Of a stretch of 64,000 bases of DNA, positions 43,680 to 55,339 are shown one piece after another. The stretch is from Deinandra increscens subsp. villosa (lineage: Eukaryota; Streptophyta; Magnoliopsida; Asterales; Asteraceae), in NCBI GenBank assembly GCA_039602395.1, contig JBCNJP010000006.1:59518429-59582428 (forward strand). The letters run 5' to 3'. Numbering within the stretch: position 1 is the first letter of the stretch; each line of letters begins with the position of its first letter. A program made the translations under genes and the position numbers. The notes beneath the pieces are model-generated. The model was not told the DNA's origin. It saw only the letters and a program-made list of their open reading frames with translations, and made no database searches.

Positions 43680-46052
43680 TTAATAACGCCCGTTGGGACA
43701 CCTAAGCATGTTGTGCCCTGGAAGCCTACAAATCGAACATTTTCTGGGACCGGCTTCTTCGGGGTAGTGAGCATCCATCTCATTGTGAAACCTCGCTGAT
43801 TTCTTTCTTCCCCTGGACTTAATCAACTTGTCCGGGTTTGCTCTAATGCTCCAAGTGGGATCACTCCATGTATCCGGGTGTGCAAGTGGGTAGAAATCAC
43901 TCCTGTATTGTTGGCGATAAGTTGCAGTCTTATGCACGTTATGGATAATGTTAGACACCTGGTGACCTTCACCTCTGTAATTACACACTGCAATTGCATG
44001 TGAACATGGAAGTCTTTGTGTTTGCCACTTAAAGCAGGTGCAAGTTTTTCCATTGTAATTGACTGTGTAGTCGTTGCCACCGTCATCGTTTGGGTGCACC
44101 TTTGACGTGACCTTGTAAGTACCGGCATCACGATTGAACTCGGTCACAATGTGCTCCCGAGCCTTCGCACTACTCATCAGATAAGAGCCCCAGATGCGAG
44201 GGGTCACGTGAGTACTACAACAAACAGCTATCTCTCTGTGCTTTCGAAAGTGGTTGACTGTCTTGTCAAAGGTGTATTGAATAATAGCTTTTATTGGTAG
44301 CAAACGGCCACCCCTTAATGCATTGTTCATGCTCTCTGAGATGTTGGTTGTGAGGTTTCCCCAGCGGAGGTGCCCAACGTCATGATACAACGTCCACTTA
44401 TCTAAACCAATCTTATAAAGGTAGTTCCAAGCTTCTGGATTCTGAGCTTTCATCTGTCTCACCAAAACCCGATACTTCCTCGGCTGTAATGTGGAGCCAA
44501 TTCCCCAGCATAGCCTTTTAAGTTCAACTGACTTGAACTTAGACATAAAGTTGCTACGAATATGACGTAGGCAATAACGATGATATGCATTTGGCTCCTT
44601 CCAGTCTTCAAGGGTATTCATAGCATTTATAATGCCCTTATGCCTGTCTGAAATTACACAAGCTGATCTTACATGAGTTCCAAACTGTTGAAGAAACCAG
44701 CTCCAACTCTCATTCGTTTCTTCGTCAACGATAGCGTACGCAACCGGAAGTATGTAACCATTGGCATCTTTGGAAACGGCAATAAGCATTTTCCCCTTAT
44801 ACGAACCCTTCAAATGTGTGCCGTCAATACTTATAACGGGTCGACATCGACTGAATGCTTCTATTGATGGCCCAAACGCCCAAAATACATACTTGAAGAC
44901 AAACGAACTAGATGACCCATCTGCTTGGTGACGCCATTCCACAACAGTACGTGGATTTGCCCGTTTCAAGGCATTGATATACTGGGGCAGCTGTTGGAAG
45001 TTTGACTCCCAATTGCCATAGATATTATCAATTGCTTTTTTACGAGCTCTCCACGCCTTGATATACGTAACATCAACACTCAGTGTCTCCTTACAGTAAG
45101 CCATGATCTGCTTAACAGGATATGTAATATCAGCAGCAATTGCATGGTTGATGCACGCTGCTAGAGTCTTTGCTGTGAGACTGGTGTTGTTGTTACGAAC
45201 GGCTGACCCGTAACAGTTGTGCCCATGAACCCATTTAACAATCCTCCACAAACTTGACTTTGAATCTCCCTGCCTTGTTGCAGAGACCATCCAATTACAT
45301 GGTTGAGTGTTTGGGGTAGCAGCACCCACATAGTCATGAGCATTTGTTTTGCATATTGCTTTGAATCTCTTAGGCCTGCTTTCTTCAACATGGATCTCTT
45401 TTCCATTTTTAACGTTCCATTGGCGAACAACATAAATAACATCCTTCTTCGATTTAAAATACATACCTGCTCGAATGTCATTTGTTTGTTCGTCCCAAAA
45501 AAACATGTAATCCTCCTCTTGAAAATCATGATCTTCTAGTTCTCGTAACACCGATGTGTCACTGACATGGTTCACCGGTGCTTGCGATAGCCGCTCATTG
45601 ATTCCCACTTGAAATTCTGCAGGCGGTTCAGTGTACCCCTCTTCATCGCTGGAATTTTCTTCGTGCCTGATGTCTTCAATATCGTCTACCGACGTTGATT
45701 CAGAGACGTATTCATCAGAGCCGTCAAAGCCACCGTCATCGTCTTGGTTGGCCGGATGTGTCTGGTACTCGTCTTCTACATCCTGGTTATTATAACCAGT
45801 ATTACCGGATGGAATTATCGCTTCCATTTTCACGTAAACGTCACCCCTGTAACCAGGTTGTGTTTCAGCCAAGTAAAACAGCATCTCTAAACTGCCGTCA
45901 TCGTGGATCTGTGAAGCTTCACGTACCCCATTATACTCGTAGGACAACAACATGGTCACGCTAAACTCTTGCATACTAACACCAACCAGGCTATATACCA
46001 TTTCAACAAGATGTTGGAAAGAAAATTTCTCACGAATAGGAAATGATGACAT
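43680..46052 (-). CDS. MULE-2 transposase, 790 residues, intact
   Basis: Single-exon MURA-type DDE transposase, expected to cut and paste elements bearing its TIRs. Residues 1-80 form a PB1-like N-terminal region, and about 95-145 are acidic. The MuDR DNA-binding region spans about 185-285 (AGMYFKSKKDVIYVVRQWNV, CKT, CNWMV, HGHNC). The catalytic core has D410 in VISIDGTHLKG and D469 in VISDRHKG. HRYCLRH follows (491-497), and the likely acidic third residue is E573 in NISESMNN. A SWIM finger (C671, C673, C683, H685) and a C-terminal CX2CX4HX4C knuckle (772-785) complete it. All key residues are present and there is no internal stop. The ATG (46050-46052) is the first in frame and has no competitor nearby. 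It may be active, although the element's left TIR is damaged. Confidence 0.92.
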   Translation of the reverse strand: MSSFPIREKFSFQHLVEMVYSLVGVSMQEFSVTMLLSYEYNGVREASQIHDDGSLEMLFYLAETQPGYRGDVYVKMEAIIPSGNTGYNNQDVEDEYQTHPANQDDDGGFDGSDEYVSESTSVDDIEDIRHEENSSDEEGYTEPPAEFQVGINERLSQAPVNHVSDTSVLRELEDHDFQEEDYMFFWDEQTNDIRAGMYFKSKKDVIYVVRQWNVKNGKEIHVEESRPKRFKAICKTNAHDYVGAATPNTQPCNWMVSATRQGDSKSSLWRIVKWVHGHNCYGSAVRNNNTSLTAKTLAACINHAIAADITYPVKQIMAYCKETLSVDVTYIKAWRARKKAIDNIYGNWESNFQQLPQYINALKRANPRTVVEWRHQADGSSSSFVFKYVFWAFGPSIEAFSRCRPVISIDGTHLKGSYKGKMLIAVSKDANGYILPVAYAIVDEETNESWSWFLQQFGTHVRSACVISDRHKGIINAMNTLEDWKEPNAYHRYCLRHIRSNFMSKFKSVELKRLCWGIGSTLQPRKYRVLVRQMKAQNPEAWNYLYKIGLDKWTLYHDVGHLRWGNLTTNISESMNNALRGGRLLPIKAIIQYTFDKTVNHFRKHREIAVCCSTHVTPRIWGSYLMSSAKAREHIVTEFNRDAGTYKVTSKVHPNDDGGNDYTVNYNGKTCTCFKWQTQRLPCSHAIAVCNYRGEGHQVSNIIHNVHKTATYRQQYRSDFYPLAHPDTWSDPTWSIRANPDKLIKSRGRKKSARFHNEMDAHYPEEAGPRKCSICRLPGHNMLRCPNGRY

Positions 46053-46382
46053 TTTGGTTGATTAATCAGACCGAACAACACCATGATCGTAGTAAATTTC
46101 ACCACCCCAGAAAACTCTCAAGAGAAACGGCCTAAACGAAGACATTATGAAAGAGGAAGGAGTTAATAATACAAGAATGAAGGTGTTGACAAAGGGATTT
46201 CTTGAGAGACTGTGGATTCGAGACTGTATGAGTGTTTGTATGAATTCAAGAATGAAGAATGAAAGGTTGTGCAGATTGTATGAGTGTTTGTATGAATTTA
46301 TAAATGAATATATGGGTGCAACATGTGATGTAGTGGGTCTTTTGCAGGTATACAAATTGCAGGTTTTGTTTGAAGGCTTTAA

Positions 46383-46860
46383 AGGTTTGATGTGATAAGA
46401 CATGCATGTAGTGGGTCTTTTGCAGGTTATGTTTAAAGGTTTTGTTTGAGGCTTTAAGGGTTTGAAGGCTTTTGCAGGTTTGATGTGATAAGACGAATTG
46501 CAGGTTTTGTTAAAAGCTTTAAAGATTACAGTGTACATGCATGTAGTGGGTCTTTTGCAGGTTTACAAAACGTGTAGGGCTTGTTTTAACATGTAGGCTT
46601 TGATAGAGTGGCAGGGAAATTGATTAAACACTTATCAAGCATTTGCCAAGTGCGAAATAGGTCAAATTAAAGGAATTTCGCACTTGGCAAGTGCGAGATT
46701 CCCCTCCGATGCTTGCTTCGTCGACTGAACGTGTATCCAAGCCTCCATCCCAAGCTAATTTCGCACTTGCCAAGTGCGAAATTCCCATATATGAAAAAAA
46801 AAATCGAGCCCCCATTTTTGATAGAAATCTACCCAAAAAACCCATTTATGAAAAAAATTC
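46383..46860 (-). repeat. MULE-2 right TIR (right copy)
   Basis: Equivalent of 29161-29638, full length, with the palindromic CAAGTGCGAAA sites. Confidence 0.9.
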
Positions 46861-48068
46861 AGTGACGTGGGGTTTAAAATGGATATAGATAAGCTTTTAA
46901 ATGGAAGAGAGGGCATCTTTTGTCCCATTGGGAAGTTAGACAGCATGAGCAACAATTTTGGGGAAAGGACTTTGACGGCTGCAAACATTCGAAAGTTTCT
47001 GGTTCTTGCTTTAAGTGGTTTTATTTTCTTATTCGTAAGTTTTAATTCATGTTTAGTTTATTAATTATGATTAATTTAGCCATCATGTCCCGCTAATCAC
47101 CCTTTAATTCTGACATTAAGGTTTAATTTCTTGGTGTTTGACTCTAACCTTATGAGATCCGTTTGTGAGATCCCATTTATGAATGGTTTATTTGTGTGTT
47201 TCTTGATCTTAAACCCGGATTTTTTTTTGGTATACATTAGTTTTGTTAATAAAACTGGCCACTTTGTTAAATAAACTAATAAAGTTTATCAATTTTATAA
47301 CCCTAAGAAGTTCGTAATCTTGATAAAGGAAACAAATAACGGTTTAGGTTTGTCTATGAATTTAAATTCGTTATAGAAGCACATAATCTAGTTGAACACA
47401 CCGAACGGCGTGTGTGTTTAATTATAATCGGTTCTTCTATCACTGCAACCCGCACGCTAAGATCAGAACGGCTCGAGCTTAGAGTAGCGGGTTGACTCTA
47501 ATCAACAAACTGCGTTTGGTTAGACATTAGATGGAGTGGACGTCAGAACGGCTCGACATTTAGAATCGATACAAACCGTTTTATAAAAATGATCATTGCA
47601 CCATAACCGTTAATGATCGTGAGTCGAGTCGAAAACGAGAAATCACCCTTGTGTTGGAATTACTTTATTTAATAGTTGATTGATCTTTTAATATTTAATT
47701 AACATTTTCTTCAATTATTAGTTTTCATAATTAGTTAAAAAGAAAAACAAAAATATTTCATTTTTTTTCACAGCAGTCTAAAACAGCCGCGAGGGATTCT
47801 GAAACGGCCGTTACGACATTCTGTTAGATTTCTCAATATTTTCATAAAAAGTTCACAATCCCCCATTTTTATTAATTTTCATAACAATGTATTTGCACTA
47901 AAATGTTTTGGTATAAAAAGTTAACCCGTATCCCTGAGGACACGAACCTTACTACCACTTATACTATTTTTAGTGTGTCCCATAGGTTCAAATTTTATTA
48001 CTTTATTTGCTGGATTCGACACCCAACAACAGTCTTGGATTGTTGTGTAGGAAAACAAATATTTTTAG
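46861..48068 (+). mobile_element. 3' LTR, second segment (right copy)
   Basis: Equivalent of 29639-30845 with scattered single-base differences. Confidence 0.55.
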
Positions 48069-48082
48069 ATTTTTGTCTTTTT

Positions 48083-49283
48083 TACTTATCAAAACTAAGA
48101 ATACTAAACAAGATTGACTAAAATTGAGAATAGTGTTCAAATATGAGATAAGGCAATTCCAACACAAGGAAAACTTCCCGATTTTTGACTCGACTTGTGA
48201 TCATTAACGGTTACGGTGCAATGATCCTTTTTATAAAACGATTTGTATCGGTCCTAGACATCAAGCCGTTCTGACCTCACACTCTATCTAATGTCTAAGC
48301 AAGCGCAGTTTGTTGATTAGAGCCAACCCGCTACTCTAAGCTCTAGCCGTTCTGATCTTAGTGTGCAGGTTGCAATGATAGAAGAACCAATTACAACTAA
48401 ACACACACGTCCTTTGGTGTGTTCAACTATATTATGGGTTCCTATAACGAGTTTAACTTCATAGACAAACCTAAACCGCTACTTGTTCCTTTTATCAATA
48501 TTAAGAATTTCTTATGATTTTAACACCGATGAACTTTATTAGTTTAATTAACAAAGTGGCCAATTTCATTAAGAAAACTAATGCATACCGGAAGAGGATC
48601 CGGGTTTAAGATCAAGAAACCACATAAACAAACCATTCATAGATAGGATTGCGTAAACGTTTCACATAAACCTAGAGTTAAGCATCAAGAAATCAAACCC
48701 TAATGTCGGAATTAACAAATGTTTAGCCGGACATAATGGCTAACATGATTAAACAAAATAAGTTAAACATTAAATAAACTTACGAAACAAGAAAAGAAAT
48801 AGAAATTATGCTTCAAACTCAAAATCTTGCTCCTCCCTCCTTGTCGAAAATGATCATCGATGATTCTCCTCTTTCTTCTGCTACTTTTCTTTTCTTCCTG
48901 CCCCTCCCCAAGAAAAAACAATCTTGACCAAGTCCAAAAAACCGTCGACGCCGTTATGCCATGATCTTTTTTTCTTTGTTTTCTTTTTAATTTAGTTTCT
49001 AACTTCCTTTTTTTTCGCAATCAAGATATAAAATTCCTAAAATATAGGAACTTTATATTTTAATCTTTTACAGCTTCCGAGCTACTCCGATATAAATTTC
49101 GATGGGTCCACAACGCCTCTTAATCGCCTTGCCCCTGAAATCAATAAAAACACTCAAAGTAGATTCTATCCCATAAAAACTAATATTTACAAAATACTAC
49201 GATGTGAATGCGAAAAATGCATGAAATATGATTAAAATAAGACTTAATAATAATATAAAATACGCGTAAAAATGCAACTAACA
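48083..49283 (-). mobile_element. Truncated inverted LTR (right copy)
   Basis: Equivalent of 30860-32062. The LTR start on the minus strand is at 49283. Confidence 0.55.
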
Positions 49284-50069
49284 CTTTTTTAAATGTATAT
49301 ATATAAAACCTTTGATGGATAACGAAAGCTTTTTAACGTGTAGGGAAAAGATGGAGTTGGTTTTGGATTACAGATATAATAATATAAGTTGTTTGAATGT
49401 AATGATGTTGTTTTGGTTGTAAATACGCGGATATCCAACTGTCCATTCCATTCTCTAAAAGTCTAAAACTAAAACAAAACGAAACTACCTCTACACGCCA
49501 ATGTGTTTTACGTTCAATATGGTCAACAAATTCATCCCCAAGATTGGATTTCACTCTATTGACCATTTCACAAACCACAACCACGTGAGTAATACACACG
49601 AAGGTAGGATCATATACAAATTATTTTTTATGTAAAAACAATGAGAATATTTAGAATTTTGTCATGTGGATTTTATTAATGAGTAGATATAAGGGCAATT
49701 TAGACCATTCACAACGTTAACAAGTGTCCTAATGTCCTTTCCACAAGCAGTCACCATCACTGGCAACATCCTTTTTTTACTCGCACTTCTCACTAACAAC
49801 TTTTTATCGAAACACAGCCCTTCCACCAACTTTATATAACTAAAGTAACTTTTATATATTTTATAATACCATAAAATTAAATACTTTTATCTTTAATATG
49901 CGTATAATATTGTCATAAATACATACATACATACATATATACATAGGAAAATTGGAATTTAATAATACAAGTTTTAAGTGATTGGTGGATAATAATATTA
50001 GTTTCACATTTGCATCACAATAATACGAATTAAACATGTTGGTGATTATAATGATACGACGTTAGTTTT
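49284..50069. other. AT-rich stretch, no gene
   Basis: Non-repetitive flank that leaves the duplicated block at 49878. A short CATA microsatellite (about 49917-49942) follows. Confidence 0.5.
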
Positions 50070-50113
50070 TTATCTTTCGATTAGGGTTCGAATCAACTCT
50101 AATCGAAAGATAA
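50070..50113. repeat. 15-bp hairpin
   Basis: TTATCTTTCGATTAG and its exact inverse CTAATCGAAAGATAA are separated by 14 bases, just upstream of a truncated gypsy integrase end. No known function. Confidence 0.7.
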
Positions 50114-50170
50114 GAGAAAGAAACAAAAAGAAAAGGAAGAAACCTCGTATTATTATTCTAATCGAACCCG

Positions 50171-50647
50171 AATCGCCGTAAACCTTTGAAGTTCGAGGTA
50201 GGCGACAAGGTACTATTGAAGGTATCTCCCTGGAAGGGAGTGGTACGCTTCGGAAAGCGTGGAAAGCTGAATCCTCGCTATATCGGTCCATTTGAAATCA
50301 TTGGGGAAGTAGGCCCGGTGGCCTACCGATTACAACTCCCGGCAAAACTCGATGGAGTTCACAACGTGTTTCACGTCTCGAATTTGAAGAAATGTCTGGC
50401 TGAAGACACTAAAATAATTCCCTTGGAGGAATTGGAAATTGACGAACATCTGAGATTTATTGAGCAACCAGTAGAAATCATGGGACGCGAGGAGAAAACC
50501 CTCAAACGTAGCAAAATTCCGATCGTCAAGGTTCGATGGAACTCAAGGCGTGGACCTGAATATACGTGGGAACGAGAGGATCAAATGAAGAAAAAGTATC
50601 CTCACTTGTTCGAGCAAACGTCCACGGAAACTCAAGGTATGATTTAA
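50171..50647 (+). pseudogene. Chromodomain Ty3/gypsy integrase C-terminus, 5'-truncated
   Basis: The frame contains KFEVGDKVLLKVSPWKGVVR, RYIGPFEIIGEVGPVAYRL and DGVHNVFHVSNLKKCL (integrase C-terminal GPY/F-type module). RSKIPIVKVRWNSRRGPEYT and WEREDQMKKKYPHLF, a chromodomain-like end, follow. These are typical of Tekay/Del-clade elements. The frame has no ATG and is cut off at its 5' side about 50170. It ends at 50647, followed by a 3' untranslated region with a duplicated GGGGACCAAAATTCC / GGGACGAAAATTCC motif and the LTR. Confidence 0.85.
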
Positions 50648-50806
50648 TTTTGGGGACCAAAATTCCTTTAACAGGAGGAGGATGTGGCGACCCTAAAACT
50701 TTTGCTTTCTTTCCCCAGCAACGACAGCAACAACGACAGCTGAGGCTGCGAACGTTACAACGCAAGAATAATTTTCGGGACGAAAATTCCATTTACAAGG
50801 GGATGA

Positions 50807-53389
50807 TGTGACACCCGAGAATTCCAAGGTTAACTTCCGTTAGACAATTTCCGTTAGTTACGTTATGAGTGTTAACTTAGTAACTAATACTTAACTAGGC
50901 CGAATACGTCCACGACCTTTGGTTGATCACCGAACCCGTCCATATGTGTTATGTGTTTATTTATTTATTGTCATTATGTGCAACGTGATTTAAATGCATG
51001 ATTATTATAAAAAGCATGACTATTGGTTTACTTGTGGAATTATGTGACAAATTGCTTAAATGTGTATTTATGTGATTAATCAAGTAATTAGAGTGTATGC
51101 ATACATGTTAATCTTGGGCTAATCACTTGCTGATCATTGGGGGCCCAAATCCCAATGATAAGCCCAAAGGAGGCTTTAGTATTTAAATGAGAAATAAAAC
51201 CCTAAATCTCATTTTAATGCATACATCACATAAAACACACACACTCTCCATCCTCTCTCCCTCTCGTGAACCACTCCTGGTCAGCCAAGAACCACCACGA
51301 GCCGCCGTCATCTCAGTTGGTGAACTCATCCATTCGGATCCTAGATCAAACCGTGAGTCCCCAAAACCATTTTTCTTGCATTTCTATGTGTTTTCTTAAA
51401 AAGCATGCTTAGATCTTCATGAAATCGTTTGATCTTCTGATATGATGCTTAGGAATGTTAGATATAGCCTAAAGACTGAAACTTTACGTGTAAAATCATG
51501 CCATAATGAAGATTCATGCTAGTTAGGTCATTTTATACTTAAAAGTGTTCTTGGAGATTTGATGGTGAAAATCCATGTTTAAGGTGTTAAAATTGCTTGT
51601 TTAATGTTGGTAAATGTTTATGCATGCTAAATACTGAATTATATGAAGTATGGAAGCCATCAGAATGATTTTTTGTCAAATTTGCGAGTTTTCTACGCCT
51701 AGCGAAACTGACAGATTCGTTAGACGAAACTGCAGTTTCGCAAACTGTTTGAATATTCATCCAGCGACACTATACAGCGAAACTATAGTGTCGCCTGTGA
51801 AACTAAGTGTATTGCTCGAACGAAACTACTGAGCGAAACAGCCATAGACTCCTGAACGAAAGTTCAAATCAGTTTCGAGCGAAACTAGATAGCGAAACTG
51901 TGCCATCAGTTTCGAGCGAAACTGTGCCTTATATGAACGAAAGTTCAAACCAGTTTCGGGCGAATCTATGCTAGCGAAACTGTGTCATCAGTTTCGAGCG
52001 AATCTAGCTAGCGAAACTGTGTAGCGAAACTGTGCCAGACCCAAAACCCAAACTTGTGCAACTTATTTGAATGCTATGCCATGACTTACATGATTATGCA
52101 ATAATGAAACGTGCTTTGATTTCTGAGTGATGTGAACCCTTGTTTATGATCAACCATCGGTGTCGTGTGTCGGTATGTCGAGTCGTAGTTCCAACGTGCT
52201 ATGTTATGGGCCATAGTGACGTAGTTAAAGTTTAGACACAACCTAACACCTAAGACCTTAATGTGATTATTAGGTCTTCGTTAGCAATCGTAATTGGATT
52301 ATTTGAAGTATAAGCTGAGCAACCTGAGGTGAGTTTCACTAACCCTTAAATTGTGAGCCCGTTTGGGTCACAACGAATTTACTTAACGGAAAAACAACGC
52401 TGGCATTTTGAGGTATTTCCAAATGGGATATCTGTTATGGAAGTTGGAGTGTTCTATGGAAAGCACTTGCAACTGTCCATCCTTAGGGTTTCAAATGAAA
52501 TCCGCAACCAACTATTTATACTTAAACTCTTTTTAGGATTTCAAATGAAATCCAGAATAAACGGTTTTAATATGACTAGTGTAGGTTAAAGTCTAAACCA
52601 AATGATATCACATGATTTCTAAGGATGCCTTAAAACTTAAAAGTGCTCAACAATGTAGTACCATTAATTTGCAAAGCGAGTGGATGTTGGGTAGATCTAC
52701 TGAGGGTTTGACAAACCCTGCTCCGCGGTACACAAATGTGTAGCCAACCGGTTGGAGGCCGAACGGAGTTCAATATCAGCCTATTTTAGTTGTGGGTCCC
52801 ATGAGGAACACAACTGGAGGCACAAACCATCGGCAAATGCCGAACTCTGTTACGTCAGCTTTGGTACGAACTTCCTTAGTGCATGGAAACCGGATTAGCT
52901 ACCCGCGATATCGGTTGACCGCTTTAATCTTTACTTAACTAGTGCATATTCGATAATTCAGCACTTGGCATTGTTTTGCAAAACTATTACCTATTTATAT
53001 GTTGAAACATACGCTTATGAGACCGGGCCGCTGCATGACATGCCCACTGTAAACTCACCAACCGTTAGGTTGACACTTGTGTGGTTTTCACTTTTGCAGA
53101 TCGCTGAGGAGTATCCACCGGAGGTTGGCATGGCACCCGAAGTTACTTGTTTCATTTTGAACTTAAATTTGGGAATTTAACAACAATTTATGTTTTGTAA
53201 TTTAAGCACGTGGTTAGTGCTAAGATACTCATGTTTTTCTTTCCGCTGCAAACTTTTAAACTGTTTTATGATGAATGTTTGGACTTTACTCTGATTCGTT
53301 TAGTATTTGTAACTAATGGTTGTGGTCCTGGTTTGCTCATGCCCCTTAACGGTATAAATTCCGTTAGTGGTTAATTTGGGGGTGTGACA
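50807..53389 (+). mobile_element. 3' LTR (2.58 kb) of the chromodomain gypsy element
   Basis: It starts TGTGACACCC right after the purine tract ACAAGGGGATGA and ends GGGTGTGACA, giving TG...CA ends with a near-perfect short inverted repeat. The length suits Tekay/Del elements. The 5' half of the element, including its other LTR, is missing. Small ORFs inside are incidental. Confidence 0.75.
51698..52037. repeat. GCGAAACT-rich repeat cluster within the LTR
   Basis: The octamer GCGAAACT, with variants and its inverse AGTTTCGC/AGTTTCGAG, recurs many times in about 340 bp. Longer repeats such as CATCAGTTTCGAGCGAA also occur. The block may be an LTR subrepeat or a transcription-factor site cluster. 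Confidence 0.75.
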
Positions 53390-54232
53390 ATAAAGATGAT
53401 AGACCGAACGTTTTGCAATAGCCCTTCTGGTATCGTCTAACATCTCGCACAAATCATAGTTTGTTCAAATTTCAGGAGATTTTGTTATTGGTAAGGTGCT
53501 CACAACCATTTGAGTGTTTTTGAGATGTAAGAGAATAGAGTTATAGAGAGTGGTATGATTTAACCAAAACAACCACAAACCATGCTACAAAACAGTTTCA
53601 AACCAGTATCCAACATAACTTGGTTCCCAACAGGTTCTTGCAAACGAAAATAAAAACTGTAAGCGAAACTGACGGTTCCGATTTATAAACCGATCTCGGT
53701 TCCTGAACCAGTTCACTTGTCCACCACTAATCGAATTATGCATTCGTGCAGGACGATATAATGTCTCCTAACCTATTACAATTAAAGACCTATAACAAAT
53801 AAAGATAATATTGTACTAAATTAGATGTGCAATGTGCGTATTGTTGCGAGGGAAATATGGGCACACATAACAATTAAAGTGATAAAACAAAACAAAATAC
53901 AAAATGACTATATAGCGACATAAATATAAAAGTTGAACACTCAAGGTATCAAATGTACTAAATGTTAAAATCAGTAGCAAAATAATCAAATTATTAAACC
54001 TAAGACTTAACTTGTGTTTTGTAGTGTTTTGATAAAATAAAATAAATAAAAAACATAAAAAAAGTAAAAAGACAAAATAAACGGTGTTATGTGACAACAC
54101 TGAGGCTGACACGTGAAGGTACTATTCATCGAAGTTATATTTTGTTATATGTGATGACTAAATATATAAATATAGATTTTGGATTGGCTACAAAACTTAA
54201 TATGTCATGTTATGTTTAATGCATGATGCCAT
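53390..54232. other. AT-rich intergenic stretch
   Basis: No gene or repeat structure recognised. Confidence 0.5.
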
Positions 54233-54241
54233 GATGTATAT

Positions 54242-55339
54242 AGAGTGAGGTTATTGTGAGAAGTTTAGTTTGAATAAGAATGATAAGAAGTAATCATAGA
54301 CATTATATCTTCAATTAAATGAAGATCTATGGCTTAAAATTTTCCTGAGTATTAGAAAGAAAAACTAATGAAAATAAAAATTGGAAGGGTATTTTTGACT
54401 TTTTATCAAATTCCCCCCATTTTTTAAACCTTCATAACTTTTAGATACGACATTATTTTAAAAAAAAAAATTACACCATAAAAACGAGCGTTTTTTAATC
54501 TTTAAAACGCGTATAGTGTTGCTATATAAAAAATTAAATTTTTTTACTCTTTCGATTGTATCAAAATGTTCAAATCATTGTGACATTGTGTCGTTGTGTC
54601 ATTGTGTCATATTGTGTCAAAATGTTCAGATCATTGTGTTATATGGTGTTAAAAACCAAAAAAGTAATTTTTTTTTTAATTTTATATATCGCAGCACAAT
54701 ATATATACTTTTGACACGACGACACAATGACACAATGATCTGAACATTTTGACACAATGACACAATGATATGTCAGAATGTTCAGATCATTGTTTCATAT
54801 GATGCCAAAAACCGAAAGGGTAATTAATTTTATATATAGCAACAATATATATACTTTTGACACGACGACACAATGACACAATGATCTGAACATTTTGACA
54901 CAATGATGTGTCAAAATGTTCAGATCATTGTTTCATATTGTGCCAAAAACCGAAAGAGTATTTAATTTTATATATAGCAACACTATATACTTTTGAAACG
55001 ACGACACAATGACACAATGATCTGAACATTTTGACACAATGACACAATGACCTGTGTCAAAAATCGAAAGAGTAAATTTTTTTTATTTTTTATATAGCAA
55101 CACTATATGCGTTTTAAAGATAAAAAAATGCTCGTTTTTATGGTGTCATTTTTTTTAAAAAAATAATGTCGTATGTGAAAGTTATGAATGTTTAAAGAAA
55201 ATGGGGGAAGTAGATAAAAAGTCAACAAAAGTGGCTAAGACTAAAATACCCCTCCTTTTTTTATTAGATCAAGATCCAATGGCTGAAATTCCTTCTTATC
55301 CTTCTTACCGAAAACAAACTTCTCATTTGAACCTCTCCC
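54242..55339. mobile_element. Mutator-type foldback element (non-autonomous)
   Basis: The left end (AGAGTGAGGTTATTGTGAGA) and the reverse complement of the right end (GGGAGAGGTTCAAATGAGA) begin inverted repeats that extend, with divergence, over several hundred bases. Flanks GATGTATAT (54233-54241) and GATGTATGG (55340-55348) agree at 7 of 9 positions, in line with an old Mutator-type duplication. The centre is built from iterated GACACAATGACACAATGATC units in both orientations. No transposase. Confidence 0.6.

Larger units (their letters stand above)
41728..46860 (-). mobile_element. MULE-2, right copy, coding-intact
   Basis: Left TIR 41728-42135 (shortened by 70 bp) and right TIR 46383-46860. 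Both element ORFs are open here: the transposase at 43680-46052 and the unknown ORF at 42156-42836. The left TIR lost a segment between CCCTAC and CTGCAATTCG, so the two TIRs of this copy no longer match in length. Confidence 0.88.
33150..49878. repeat. Right copy of the 16.8-kb block (contig start)
   Basis: Near-identical to 15857-32649. It lacks 70 bp in the MULE-2 left TIR and has one fewer G in the transposase. After 49878 the sequence continues (AAATACTTTT) where the left copy meets the gap. Confidence 0.95.

Noticed and set aside
53816..54112. 98-codon hydrophobic minus-strand ORF
   Set aside because: AT-rich DNA read as Phe/Leu/Ile, with no start context, no homology and no motif.
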